64,000 nt of DNA from Diphasiastrum complanatum (Eukaryota > Streptophyta > Lycopodiopsida > Lycopodiales > Lycopodiaceae): the NCBI GenBank assembly GCA_029204225.1, contig CM055101.1:37739374-37803373 (forward strand), in the 5' to 3' direction. Under the pieces are notes generated by a model. It was not told the origin of the DNA and did not search any database. It worked only from the letters and a program-made list of their open reading frames with translations. The translations under genes were made by a program, and so were the position numbers. This document shows, piece after piece, positions 42,592 through 54,191 of the stretch (position 1 is its first letter; the number at the start of each line of letters is the position of its first letter).

Positions 42592-43547
42592 AATGTCCAT
42601 GACAAGAACTTCAAGAACAAGGTGCCTAAGTTCTTCACCCGCTTCATACAGCATGACCAACTAACCATAAAGAGGGTTTCAACTGCTTTCTGGCAAGTGT
42701 CCAACTGACTACCTTTTCACACTCTAACTAATTTAGCTGGATATTTAGAAGACAAATACACACATTCCTTTGAAATGCAATTTTACTTACAAAAACTGCA
42801 ATAATATCACCAAACAAAAGCACTCTCTCTCCTAGCACTTGCTGTTTGCTAACCAATCTGTAAATGGTGAAGTTCTTATATCCTCAAGAAGGACAAACAA
42901 CTACAGAAAAGTAGCCTCAAACAATTAGCACATCATTTTCCCTACTTCTAGCAAGCAGGATGTATAGGTATCCCGGGATAGTCAAGGTCAAAGAAATCTC
43001 TATATAGACAGGCCACCTCCCAAGATCCTTCATCTCGTACCAATCCAAACTCCTAACAATACACTGACTCTCATGTAAAGCTCAGAAAAGAGGTAAGCAC
43101 CACTCTCTAACCCCACGAGTCTCCATTAAAAACAGGTCTTGCTTATTGACAATTTACGTTATTGAATTTTTGTGGAGGAAGAATCTCCCCATTGATGTTC
43201 TAAAAGTCCAGTAACAAAGGGCGTAATTGGGCCATGTGTCGGTCCCAAGTACCTCGAAAATCCTAGTCCTTACGTTGCTGCTAGGACTCTAAAATGACCA
43301 CCTCTGAATAGATTGTGCCTGTTCTTCATGGAATTCTACACGTATGCATGTCTCTTTTGCTTCATGTATAGCCCTAATCCTTTTCTACACTTGTACCAAC
43401 AATGTACGGTTATGTTCCATAAAGATGTGTCTCTGAATTCTCAAAGTTAGACAGACGGGGAGAGAGAGAGAGAGATAGAGAGTTTTAAGCTGCTACTCAT
43501 CTTAAAAAATGTAGTACAAGAGGTAGAACACAGGGTTGGAAGATCAC
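42590..43547. other. Intron 4 (proximal part) of the PF16/SPAG6 gene, no exon recognised
   Basis: Follows the donor of exon 4 on the minus strand. No armadillo-type exon, repeat or RNA gene was recognised before LINE2. A short GA run lies at 43459-43474. Confidence 0.5.
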
Positions 43548-46500
43548 CTGCCTTTTCAGCTTTGAATCGTTATGGGACACAAGCGGAGCAATGAAGGGAA
43601 TCGCTCCAGCATCAACTACTGATTGTGCAAGCTCTGGAGTATGTTTAGCAATATCTGCTAGAGTACCCAATGCACTACGTCTCAAGGACAGCTCAGGTTC
43701 CTAACAGCAATTTCCATCCCTCAGCAAAGCTCTGGACATGACTTTGAGCTAAAATTGCTGACTAAAAGTTACTGGATTTTCCAGGATTACCAGATAACAA
43801 ACTTGATCAGATATCGTTATAAGTATGAATTTATGGAATCTACCTGTATGCAAAGAATAAGGAAAGCAACTGCTCCAGCATCAACTACAGCCTGGGCTAG
43901 TTTTGGATTATGCCTAGCAATGTTGCCCAAGGCGTTGGCACCAACGTCTTTCACAGAAGGGTCAAATTCCTTCAAACAAAGAACCAAGTGCTCCAATGCA
44001 CCAGAATCTACAATTGCCTGAGCAAGATTTGGGGTGTGTTTGGCAACAGACCGCAGCACTGATGCTGCTGCTTTTTTGCTGAAATTGTTTTGCTCCCTGG
44101 ACTTGAAAAAATTACAGGAAAATTACGATAGTCTAGAATGTTTCATGAAATAGTGCTCCTCTACCACTGGACCATTTGTTTTGAGCTTCTATCATGAATC
44201 AGGAAAACCCCAACAATCAGTCATGGAAGAAAGAAAACCGGTACCTAAGAGAGTAGTTGAGCTGGACCAAAAGATTGTGTGAGACCACTGCTTCAGCAAG
44301 CTCTTCATTGTAGTTGGCAAGCCTTCCAACACCAAGTGCCGCTGTTTGTTGAATTTGAGGTACACAATCAATCAACAAAGGGCGAAGCAGATCCATTACC
44401 CCTGCAGTGTGGAGAACAGCTGCATTCTGCAGATGTTTAAGATTTATTTTTAGGAATACCTTCCATCACTTTAACAATTTAGTCAGTTACCTCAAACTTC
44501 AATACGTAACCCATTTGATATAAATAACTTAGTGGATGCGAATTGCCATCAAATAGAATAATTGAGCCAAGTGTTACATCAAAGAAATCATTTCTTTCAG
44601 TCATATATGCCATGAGTCCAAACAAGGAGCTCTGATCATATCCTTAGTCTCTAAGATGAAAAGACTGGACTCCAAAGAATATGATAACAAATAATCCAAA
44701 GGAACTGTTTACTTCTTCAAAAACTTAGATTCCACCTGCCAAATAAAATCACTAAACCTACATATATAAAAATTAAACTTAAACGAACACCGCGTGCACC
44801 CTTATCTTCATAGAGTTCAATCAGAAGTTAAAAATTCATCAAGCAAAGTTGAAATCTATGCTACAGTTTCTAATGATGTTACAAGCAACAAAGAACGTAT
44901 GAAGTAGCACAATCGCTTTCATATATTTTAACACAAGTCAATTCAGAAACATAAAACTTTTTGTAGGCTCCTTTCTTCACCTTGTGGTCTGGAATTTGGT
45001 TCTACTCCAGTGCACATTTATAAAAAAGCTTTGAAAAAATAAAAAGAGCAAACTCGTTCATGATACTACAGCCTAATCTTGTGTCAGACGGCAAATCTTC
45101 GTGTTAATGAAGATTGTAGCCTAAAAATAACAATAAAATGAAAAACAAACAAGAAGCTTTTCGTTCCATAAAGCATATGTTATAATCCTGAACACTATCA
45201 AGTGAATAGAACTATATGGAATAGAATTATGTGAAAAACACCCCAAGGTGAAGAAGTTAAAGGAAGTCACTGTGACAGAACTTGGGTTTGCTATGTGCGA
45301 ATCTAGTAAGTCAAAACTGCCTGTTTTAGGGTGCTGAATGGAGTTGAACCCCTGATCAATGTAGGATTTTGGAAGAGGAAGTTTCTTCTTTGAAATAGTT
45401 TCTCACTCCATGGGAGTCTTCTGCTCTGATTTTGGCTTGCCCCACATGTGCTTCCTAATTTCATAATATAATGCTCACGTTACATCAATCATAGCTTCAT
45501 GCACTAGTTCACCATACACAAAATGCTTTCTTGCATAAGCAGTGTTTCATGAATTGTCAATTTGATCGCTATCAAGTAACGATTCCAATTAGAATCAGAA
45601 CTGGCTGATTTAAATCAAATATTCCATCAAATCGGTGCTTGATTGGAAAAAATAATAATTCTTAGTATATTTGAAACTTGGAAATCCTAACTTCTAAGGA
45701 GTAAGTTCTAATTTTTTAGTAGTAAGACTACCTAGTACCTACATTCAAAGTTAGACATTGATGAATTGTGAATCATGAACATTGAATGGATTTGATTGAT
45801 AATTGTGTCTTGAATCTTGATTACCAATGAAAATTGGGTTCTAAGTTTCCTATTTTGCGGTTTATCTTAATATCTGATATAAATTCTTGAGTCTCTCTGG
45901 AGTCTAGAAGGACTCACGTTACACGTCAATTTCATTGTTTGATATTTAGACTCAAGAGATCAGAGATAAAGACTGAGTTAGTAGCCGGGACATAAACAAT
46001 TAAGCAAGCAGCTATTTACACTCAAAAGATCAGAAATGGAGATTTAGTGGCCAAGACATAAACAATTAAGCAAGCAGCAACCATATATGCCTATAAACCC
46101 AAACCTACATTTAACTTTTTTTTAAAGCCTTGAAATTTATTCTCCAATTTGTTCCCCAAAATGCCAATCCAAACTAAAACAAATTAGATGAATCAGCTGA
46201 TTTGAGCCACCTTTGTGAATTGGTCCAAGAACATTGAGAAAGTAGAGAAAACGATAGAGAAAACTGATATTACTTGCATATAATTTTTCCTCAAACTTTT
46301 TGAGTTAAAGTGAAAATCCACTCCACATTGGAAAGGTTCCCTCCACAAAATTTGCCTATTTGGTAAACCATAAAAGTCCAATATCAAAATTTACATGTCC
46401 ATACAGGTTTCTAGTGTAGGTGTGAAGTTCAACAAAATCGATCATTCAACTTATCATAGATAATGATGCTTTTGCAGATATTACTTACAGCACATTTCAG

Positions 46501-47180
46501 TAACTAGAATTTCTGCTCAAGTTTTTCACAAGAGAATGTTCTTCCTAGAGACCCTTACTGGTGGTTTGGTAATTTTTTGAGCTTTGCCTAATCTTCTTTG
46601 ATGGCCATTACCACCAACAATGGTCAATCTATACAGGTCGCAGGGTGAGACAGAAATTAACCAAACCACCAGTGAAAGTCTTTAGAAAAACCATTTGCTT
46701 GTAAGAAAAGGAATCCCAAAATACGTACTTCTTTGCTGTTCATATATCGCTATGAAGTTTAAGCTATCGTGTTGATTTGCTAAAAGCCTAGGTGTCTGTG
46801 TCGAGAGGGTTTGAGCATAAAAATGGGTTCAGATCACTTTAAATTGCAATATCTTTTTTTATTCCATTTTCTAACAATCAGGATGCTTTTTGAGCCTACA
46901 TGTGTGCGGCAATGCTTCTCGTGATCCTTCAAATCACTTAGATCACCTTGTTTCAATGTTCTTTGGTGCTGCTATATTGCAATTATGTGAAACGATCAAA
47001 ATTACTCTATCACAATTTGCATAATGATCCAAATTATGGGTTGGCAGTGACAAGGAAAGAAAAGGGCGTGCATGTACAAACCTGGGCATTTGAAGATAGG
47101 TCGGCAACAGTATGAGAAAAGGTAATGCGAGCCTTTTGATAGGCTTCAAGAACTTGAAGCACTTGTCTGCTTGTCGCCAT
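43548..47180 (-). CDS. SPAG6/PF16: PF16/SPAG6 homologue, axonemal central-pair armadillo protein (exons 1-4, partial)
   Basis: Four exons on the minus strand join in frame to 229 codons: exon 1 47180-47082, exon 2 44426-44245, exon 3 44096-43844, exon 4 43700-43548; all introns have GT-AG ends. The N-terminus MATSRQVLQVLEAYQKARIT matches the conserved start of SPAG6/PF16, followed by GVMDLLRPLLIDCVPQIQQT, LGVGRLANYNEELAEAVV, KKAAASVLRSVAKHTPNLAQ, ALGNIARHNPKLAQAVVDAG and LADIAKHTPELAQSVVDAGA, which are successive armadillo repeats. The family protein is about 500 residues, so slightly under half is here. It stabilises the C1 central-pair microtubule and is needed for flagellar beating. All four exons are free of stops. 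Exon 5 onward was not found in the window. Confidence 0.93.
44427..47081 (-). other. Intron 1 of the PF16/SPAG6 gene (2,655 bp)
   Basis: Bounded by CAG|GTTTGT at 47082/47081 and a CTGCAG acceptor before 44426. AT-rich. The only internal structure noticed is the foldback element at 46549-46683. Introns 2 (44097-44244) and 3 (43701-43843) are short. Confidence 0.85.
46549..46683. mobile_element. Small foldback/MITE-like element in intron 1
   Basis: AGACCCTTACTGGTGGTTTGG at its left end is nearly the reverse complement of CCAAACCACCAGTGAAAGTC at its right end. Inside, GGTGGTAAT-like and ATTACCACC segments form a second hairpin. Total about 135 bp. No clear target duplication was seen. Confidence 0.55.
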
Positions 47181-47188
47181 TATTCTTG

Positions 47189-47250
47189 TTATTGATCTCC
47201 ACTATTCATGAAATCAAATCTTATTGATCTCCGCTATTCATGAAATCAGA
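47189..47250 (-). repeat. Tandem duplication directly upstream of the PF16 start codon
   Basis: A 32-bp unit (TTATTGATCTCCACTATTCA plus TGAAATCAAATC) at 47189-47220 is repeated with two or three changes at 47221-47250. It lies within 70 bp of the ATG, so in the 5' UTR or core promoter. Confidence 0.8.
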
Positions 47251-47332
47251 AGTTGGAGAGGAAAGAGATATCTGATACAGCATTTAGAAGTTGTCCATTC
47301 AACCGCCCCCCCTCGTCTTTTCTGTAGCGCTT

Positions 47333-47390
47333 TGGATTCGAACGCTTGACCTATGAGAAAAGAGAGGAGTGGCTTACCAACACACCATTT
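47333..47390 (-). mobile_element. Candidate tRNA-derived SINE head
   Basis: The minus strand reads GGTGTGTTGGTAAGCCACTC, resembling a tRNA 5' arm and A box, and 30 bases later GCGTTCGAATCC, close to the B box consensus GGTTCRANNCC. No full tRNA fold could be drawn, so a SINE or tRNA pseudogene is more likely than a working tRNA gene. Confidence 0.45.
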
Positions 47391-47950
47391 TTTAGCCCAA
47401 AACTTTTCGTTGATATATGAATATACTTTGATATGCAAGTCATAAAAACATAAAGTGAAAGTAGTTGGGGTTAGCCCATTCTCCCAAGGAACTCTTGAGC
47501 CCAATATGTCAAGCCAAGTTTTCATAGGGAGCTCTATGAGGCCAATAGGTTGAGCGAAGTTCTCCTTGGGAACTCAACAAGCCTAACATGTCAAGCCAAT
47601 GAACCAATAATATCAATGGTTCCATTGTGTAATTGCACTTCAATTTTTTTGTTTTTTGCCTTCTAAAAAATGTGTATGGTCCCCATCTTTCTGAGAATGC
47701 TACGTAGGGCAGATAGAGTCGAGGATGCAGATGCTTTTGATAGAAACGATCCACAAAAGTAGTAGTGATAAGCATGTTTTATATCAAAGTCTTCTCTGCA
47801 TATTATGTACCACAAGAAAAATTCAAGAGACTTCAAAGCTTTTTGAGGAATATGCTACAAAACACACATAATTTATTGTTGAAAACGATGCGGTCATGAC
47901 ACTCTTAGGAAGCTTTTATCTAGTCATGTTGATCTCGACATAGCCAGATT
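47391..47950. other. Upstream region of PF16, mostly unassigned
   Basis: Contains a direct repeat of about 40 bp (TCTCCCAAGGAACTC / TCTCCTTGGGAACTC, each followed by AATATGTCAAGCCAA-like sequence) at 47480-47517 and 47562-47600. No coding sequence is recognised. Confidence 0.45.
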
Positions 47951-48454
47951 TAATCGGAGAGGTATACACCTTTATGGGCAACAGTCGAGGTGGAGGAAAT
48001 CTAGACACCAGGAAGTGTACTTTTGGATATTGTTTCTACCTATCATCTGCACCAATTTCTTGGAATAGCAGAAAATAGAAGTCGATATCAGTATATTTGA
48101 CCGAAGCCGAATACGTAGCAATACAAGTAACTAAGGAAGCTATTTGGTTGAGGCTTCTTCTATATGATCTAAAATTCGAACAGAACAACCTGACTGCCAT
48201 CTATTGAGACAACATTAACTGTATACAACTTACTCTCATCCTAGATTTCACTCTAGGATGAAACACATAGAAATTCAATTTCATTTTGTTCAAGAGAAAA
48301 TACATTTAAAATGTATAGAGCTGATTTACTATTCAACAAATATTATGGTAGCGGATATCTTTACCAAGGCTTTACCAAAGGATAAGCATCTTCTATTCAA
48401 AAAGATGCTAAATTTAAAGATTATTTGAATGTTTGAAGTCGAATTAAAGGGGAA
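47951..48454 (+). pseudogene. Ty1/copia RNase H end with polypurine tract
   Basis: NLDTRKCTFGYCFYLSSAPI, SWNSRKQKSISVYLTEAEYV and TKEAIWLRLLLYDLKFEQNN, then frame-broken remnants of the HIEIQFHF and ADIFTKALPKDKHLLF motifs. It ends at AAAGGGGAA (48446-48454). The order and motifs are those of the copia pol C-terminus. Confidence 0.85.
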
Positions 48455-49060
48455 TGTTGGAATTCTAATTCCACTTCAACCATTTGATCCAATTCCCACT
48501 ATATTAGCTACCAACTATTTTCTTTTAGGAACCCACAACAGAGTCCTAGACCTGGTTATTTATTCGAGAACCTGCCACAGTTGAAGAACTTGTAGATCTA
48601 CACACAAGTTCAAGACACAGAGTTCGCGACATTATCAACAGTCGACAATGACAAATTTTTTAATAGTCAATAGTCGATGGTCCTTCGATACTCGATAGAG
48701 TTGAACTATCGACTCGACCCTCTTGGGAAGACGTTTGAACCTAGCGGCAAAGCTAACGTCTCAAACTATCGTTACTACTATCAGGTCTTCACGCCAACTT
48801 TACTTCATGATTAGTCCAAGGCTGATGTGTTATAGAGTAACTACATTGTGTACATATACAAAGTTAGATGCACATAGTGAGACAGAGAGAGATGTTATTA
48901 AAATGTGATTATTAGATAGATTTATTGATCTATTTGATCTAGAGCTTCGACCCAGAAACATTCTTGTTGTTCTTGCCTAGCATTATCGTTCAACTACACC
49001 TTGTTATTCTAGGCATGTACACTGATAAGTAGATTTTTTTTACAACAACCTCATATACAT
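48455..49060 (+). repeat. Probable copia 3' LTR start, end undefined
   Basis: TGTTGGAATTCTAATTCC directly follows the polypurine tract, as expected for a copia LTR. The right edge could not be fixed. No second copy is in the window. Confidence 0.5.
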
Positions 49061-49372
49061 TCGCGCGTGTTAATTATATACTGTGTTCCTCAAATTAGTG
49101 TATAATGTGTGAATGTTTTATTGCTATTTCTACTTTCATTTTTGTGAATCGAATGCTCATTAATCTCCTAGTATGTCGTATCGAATGAGCCGAAGAGCAG
49201 AATCACGGATGTCCTTGACACCTTCAAATTTTGTATCTATGGTTGTCTTCAACACCTACTGACTCATCTATTAATCAACTGGATCTGTTCTGACAAAAGA
49301 TCTAACACGATGCTCCGTATTCACTAAGACTTTTGTAGCTCTAACCAATAGTCGATTGTGTCTCTCGACACT
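49061..49372. other. No feature recognised
   Basis: AT-rich; may include decayed copia sequence continuing the fragments to the right. Confidence 0.4.
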
Positions 49373-50160
49373 TCAAACCCCCATTCGCACCTCGTTTCCA
49401 ACATAAGAAGCCCACAACGCACCACAATGAAGCAACTCTCCGCAATACATCCACAAGAATGGTATGAATCTGATAAGAGCCTTCCAATGTGTTATACTAG
49501 GACTGGTCATATACTGACTCAAGGAACTGACTACAAAAGCTATGTCTGGTCTGGTATAGATCATTATGTACATAAGAGATCCTATTATCATCTATGAAGG
49601 TGATAAAATATAGTGCATCTCCTAAGGATGGAGTTGGCATTGGACCACAAAGATCACTATGTACAAGATCTAATACATGTTTTGTCTTAATGGAATGTGT
49701 TTTGGGAATTCTACTTCTAGAGTGTTTGCCATAACTCATAGAAAAATGATTTCTTATCTAATGAAAGAGGGAAATACAATCCATCAACTAAATTATTACA
49801 CTGCATGTATGAAAGTGACTTGTATTCACATGTCCAGATCGACCATGTCACAGTAAAGCCTAATCGGTTATATTTTTATTGGAGGTGCTAGCTAATGCAA
49901 CTAAGCTAGATAGTACATATAAATTCTCAACTCATGTGCAGGTACTCAGAGTAGTCTCATCATCGAAGATTGTACACTGTTCAGATGAGAAAGTGATATC
50001 GTAGCCCTCATCAGTTATCTTAGAAATTGACAACAAGTTCTTAGATAGCTGAGGTACATGAAGAACATTTGGAACAGAGATAGTAAGAGTATTCTTGAAC
50101 AGAATATTGACTGTTCTTTTGCCTTCAGAAATTGCGGAGTCGTGTTTCAAAAATTGACTA
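49373..50160 (-). pseudogene. Ty1/copia fragments: gag-pre-integrase, integrase start, RT end
   Basis: On the minus strand: FLKHDSAISEGKRTVNILFK and VPNVLHVPQLSKNLLSISKI (protease/gag-pre-integrase, about 50150-49990), KHSRSRIPKTHSIKTKHVLD and LVHSDLCGPMPTPSLGDALY (integrase, about 49730-49590), and GSLMYIMIYTRPDIAFVVSS with LSQYMTSPSITHWKALIR (RT end, about 49588-49480). The integrase core and most of RT between these blocks are deleted. Confidence 0.84.
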
Positions 50161-50164
50161 TCCG

Positions 50165-51048
50165 TGTTTTGATCAGAGTGAGTGAATGAGTGTGAGCTAG
50201 CAGTAAATCAACACTATGGAAGTGTAATCATATCACAACACAAATATCTACGTTAAACACAGATAGAAAGAACGTGTTGCTTGTATATTACACTGAAATC
50301 TTGAACAACACAAAGTGTTACAGTCAGAATGCAGGCGTTAGTAGGATGCTGAATAAATTTCGCTCTACTGAGGAATTAGTTTGCATCACGGAGCATCATA
50401 GATTGATGCGAGCTGGAGGTGTATTTATAACCAGCATCCTTGTAATTACAAGAAATGGATAACTAATCTATAGTTACAAGTCTAGTTTAACTTTAACTAT
50501 CTACTTGGTTGTACTTGAGAGATATTTAAAGTACAACGCCATCTATACAAGGTGTACATGAGTCATGTGACTCGAAATCATTGACATGGACGAGTTTCTT
50601 GCATACTTCACATTTGTCGCATTTTCGGAAGTAGCCGGAGACGTTCCTCGTCGAAATAGACACACTTCACATTTTTTCACATTTTGGAAAAAACCGAAGG
50701 TGATGACAAACAATTCATTTGTTGAAGTAGACTAAATTGTCGCATTTGGAAAAATGTGAAAAAGCTGACAAATAGTTTACTTCTTCAAAATATGTGAAAA
50801 GAAGTCACTGTCGGAAAATGGTCGTATTTTTTGGGAGTTGGAAAAAATATGAACTATGTGACAAACAGTTCATTTCTGCATACTGGTGCGAAGACAGTGT
50901 ATTTTTGCATACTTATAGAAAATCCTCATTTGTTGAAGTCGTTGAAGATGGCCAGGTCTTCAATGATCTTCAAATAACTTGAAATTGATATTCGAATGTG
51001 AAAACATTAAACTTGGTTACCCTTTAGTCTTTATCCATGGATGAAGAT
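50165..51048 (-). repeat. Copia LTR, truncated (family L, copy 1)
   Basis: Matches 56314-57250 from TGTTTTGATCAGAGTGAGTG to TTATCCATGGATGAAGAT, then breaks. It directly abuts copia protease sequence on its left without a PBS, so an internal deletion joined LTR to pol. Confidence 0.8.
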
Positions 51049-51480
51049 TGTTGGAGGATCTGCGGATCACAAGGAAACCCTAATCCTAGTTAATAAGTGA
51101 AAGGGATTTGGCACTCTACGTGTGTAAGTCCAACCTGATGATCACATAGTTATTTGATTAGTTACAAGTCAATAAAAGGACATTAGGCCTTTTTGCGGGA
51201 CTTTTAATGTCGCAGGGCCTAAATGTCAAGTTAGTGAATAAAGTTGGGTTTTCCTCCAATTTGGATGGTTCCCAGTCTTTTTTAAATTTGAATAATTAGG
51301 GAGGCAGAAATGGACCAATAGGATTCAGAGGCCAGGATCCTCCTCTCTACTATAAAAAAGGACCAACTCAAGTTTCTACACATGTACATATCTTCATTTC
51401 AATAAAGCAGATTGGTTCTCTTGTGAAATGGATTTATGAATGTCATCATACTATAACTAATCATTTTTCCAATTTTTTGA
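51049..51480 (+). repeat. LTR-like regulatory sequence of a second family
   Basis: Starts TGTTGGAGGATCTGCGG where the copy 1 LTR breaks off. It holds CCAATA (51315-51320), a TATA box TATAAAAAAG (51351-51360) and AATAAA (51401-51406), the spacing expected of an LTR U3-R region. The outer end is not defined. Confidence 0.45.
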
Positions 51481-51832
51481 AAGAAACATGTGTAAAGTCA
51501 TGGTTAAGAACTAGGACTCGTGATTATAAAGAAACCCATGATTTATCAAAGAAAGCAAATTGGAAAGTACTAGTAAGCAATGACAACTTGTCTCTATAGA
51601 GTATCATATATAAGAAGAAGCAATGACATCTAGAAAAATTATTGAATTGTGGTACATATTATTTAGCTAAAGACATTGTGTTCATAACTCAAAATATAGT
51701 CTAGAGATACCATAGTGTTTGTGACAAGACAAAATACCTAAATTGATTGCCTAGACTAAGTATGTCAAGCTCAACATATAGCTTCGATTTGAAGAACCAA
51801 TCCAGTCCATTCATTTGTAATAGCAATGCTAG

Positions 51833-51833
<1 letters not shown>

Positions 51834-51893
<60 letters not shown>
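51834..51893. repeat. (TG)30 microsatellite
   Basis: Perfect TG repeat, the only non-GA/CT long microsatellite in the window. Confidence 0.97.
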
Positions 51894-51894
<1 letters not shown>

Positions 51895-52284
51895 ATGATA
51901 TTTTTTCATTGACATGGTCATATACTCTTCTCTTCAAATTTGCTATCAGTTTAACCAAAGAACATCAAATAACCATGAAAAGGCTATACTAACGAAAAGA
52001 ATTTCGTGGAATAGGATGTACTTTATGAGATGAAAATTCAACTTCACATTGTTACTTGAAGGCTCTTAGTATTCATCATATTTGGAGTACCTTTGTGCCT
52101 CTATAAATAGATCTGTTTACCAAAAATAATATGTGTTATTATCACAATCAACCTCAAATCTGTCTAATTGCAATTTCCACTAGAACTTTGAAATGGGCAA
52201 TGCTTGCTAGAGAATTTTTTTTAAATCTACATGGGTCAATATCTTGCTTGTAACTTTGATATACTTTGGTGATTTGCATTAGTT
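51894..52284. other. No feature recognised
   Basis: AT-rich sequence between the TG repeat and the inverted-repeat arm. Confidence 0.45.
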
Positions 52285-53927
52285 CAATCAAATAATTAGA
52301 TGCTCTATAGAATATACATGAAAAAAATGAATATGAATTTAGATTGCCAAGCCATTATGTTAGTTGCATTGTATGTCAAGTTTCTTTTTCTAAATTTTTG
52401 GTAATGCACAAGAATCAAATCAAACTCAAATTTCAGTTCAATACTCAATCATAGATAAAAAGTTCAAGCAAAGAATCCATATTGTTAGACGTACTGCAAA
52501 TTTTAAGTGTGAACTTCACAAGCCATTTGAATATCTAAGTATAAATAAGTAGAATGTACAAAACATGATAAAAATCTTCTTGATCTAGTCATATTGCACA
52601 AAATTTGTGAAACTAAACTTATGGCACTGTATCCCTAGTTTCAATCAAGTAGTATTTATACATTTTACTTTCAAAAGTAGAGAAATGTTTTTAAAAGGAA
52701 TGTTCTATAACTAGTGGCATTCATAGCTTATTCAAACTTTATTATCTTTCAAATCATATTTCCTTCTAAACATGTGAAACCAAATGCATTTTATAGTTGG
52801 CAACAACTATTTATTACAACCTTACTATGTGCAAAGACGAACACTATAATTAAAAATAAAACACACAACTAGTTTGGGCACAAATCTCAAAACCGAGCAA
52901 TTTGATATGAGTGTTTTGGAGTTGGAGCTTTAGCAAATAATATAAATGGCCCACATGGGTAGCAAGCAACAACTAACATTCATGTGTTGCCTATGTGGTG
53001 ACAAATAGCCAAAAGCCACCTATGGCTAATAGACAATTAGCAATGAGTAAGCTTCAAGCAACAACTCATAACAACAAAACTTCATAAGCCCTCACATGTC
53101 CCCGCACTTCCACGCACATGGAAATTTAAATCTTGATGGATAAGCCCCAATCCCAAGTCTTTAACCACCATGCAAACACATGAGGTGACAAATAGCAAAA
53201 AGCCACCTCTGGCTAATATACAACTAGCTTCAAGCAACAACAAATAGCAAAAAGCCACCTCTGGCTAATAGACAACTGACTTCAAGCAACAACTCATAAT
53301 GTCATGTGCCAAATCCAACAAATAGCCATTACAATGGAAGTAAAGCTAGTAGCAAGAAAAAGTAAAAGCATTCACGATAGCATATCCAAAAAAGGCTAGA
53401 AACAAGGAGATATCCATGGAATCATATTAAACATGAAATAATAAGTACATAGCAATGAATAGAGCATGGATTCATGTAGATAAGGACATGAGACCTAGCA
53501 ATGGAAATCCCCAAGCTCACATTCACAAAGAGGTGGCTTAGAGCTCTCTCATTTGCAAATGAGCCAAAAGATCCAAAAGTTGATGTCTCTTCCCTAGTTA
53601 TAGACAATGCTCTAACTTAGCTAAACATAACTATCTTGAGGGACAGTTCATTTATTGAAGTAGACTGGATTGTCGCATTTTGGAAAAATGCAAAAAAGCT
53701 GACAAATAGTTTGCTTCTTCAGAATATGTGAAAATAAGTCATTGTCGAAAAATTGTCGCATTTTTCGGAAGTTGGGAAAAATTCGAACTATGTGACAAAC
53801 AGTTCATTTCTGCAGTCTGTTGCGAAGACAGTGTATTTCTGCAGACTTACAAAAATTCTCATTTGTTGATGTTGTTGAAGATGGCCAGGTCTTCAATGAT
53901 CTTCAAATAACTTGAACTTGACATCCG
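52285..53927. repeat. Large inverted repeat, left arm
   Basis: Reverse complement of 62438-64000 (which runs off the window) across its whole length, with scattered substitutions and small indels. The right 290 bp is copia LTR family L; the rest is unassigned. It includes three subrepeats of CAAATAGCMAAAAGCCACCT-TGGCTAATAGACAA (52998, 53187 and 53248). A 60-codon frame (MSITREETSTFGSFGSFANE) occurs in both arms but is shifted in the right arm, so it is probably not a gene. Confidence 0.85.
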
Positions 53928-54184
53928 AATGTGAAAACAATAGGATTGGTTAACCTTTAGTCTTTATCCATGGATGAAGATCAGTGAAAGCCCGACATAG
54001 TTGTCCTTCGAATAGTTCGACTGTCTAAATTCTATGATTCCTGCAGGTATTAGATGAGCAGACATAGAACCAACGGAGATTGCATTTGACCCTAGATCAG
54101 TGATCAATGAACCTGCAGAAAAAAAAAATCTTGAAATGTAAAATAATATCACCAAGGAGAAGACTGTGAGCTTAATTCCCAACA
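53640..54184 (-). repeat. Copia LTR family L, copy 2 (3' LTR of element M)
   Basis: On the minus strand it starts TGTTGGGAATTAAGCTCACA directly after the polypurine tract AAGGGGGAT (54193-54185). It matches copy 3 (57389 down to about 56848) and then departs into the inverted-repeat unit. Confidence 0.8.
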
Positions 54185-54191
54185 ATCCCCC

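Noticed and set aside
43497-44059. Plant U-box/ARO-type armadillo protein as an alternative for the minus-strand exons
   Set aside because: The N-terminus, the QQTAALGVGRLANYNEELAEAVV block and the HTPELAQ/VVDAGA repeat phasing fit SPAG6/PF16 across all four exons better than any plant ARM family I know.
47333-47390. Functional tRNA gene
   Set aside because: No complete cloverleaf could be formed; acceptor stem and anticodon loop are not evident.
53422-53607. Possible small gene (MSITREETSTFGSFGSFANE) found in both inverted-repeat arms
   Set aside because: The frame is shifted between the arms after about 45 codons and no domain is recognised; its conservation is explained by the repeat itself.
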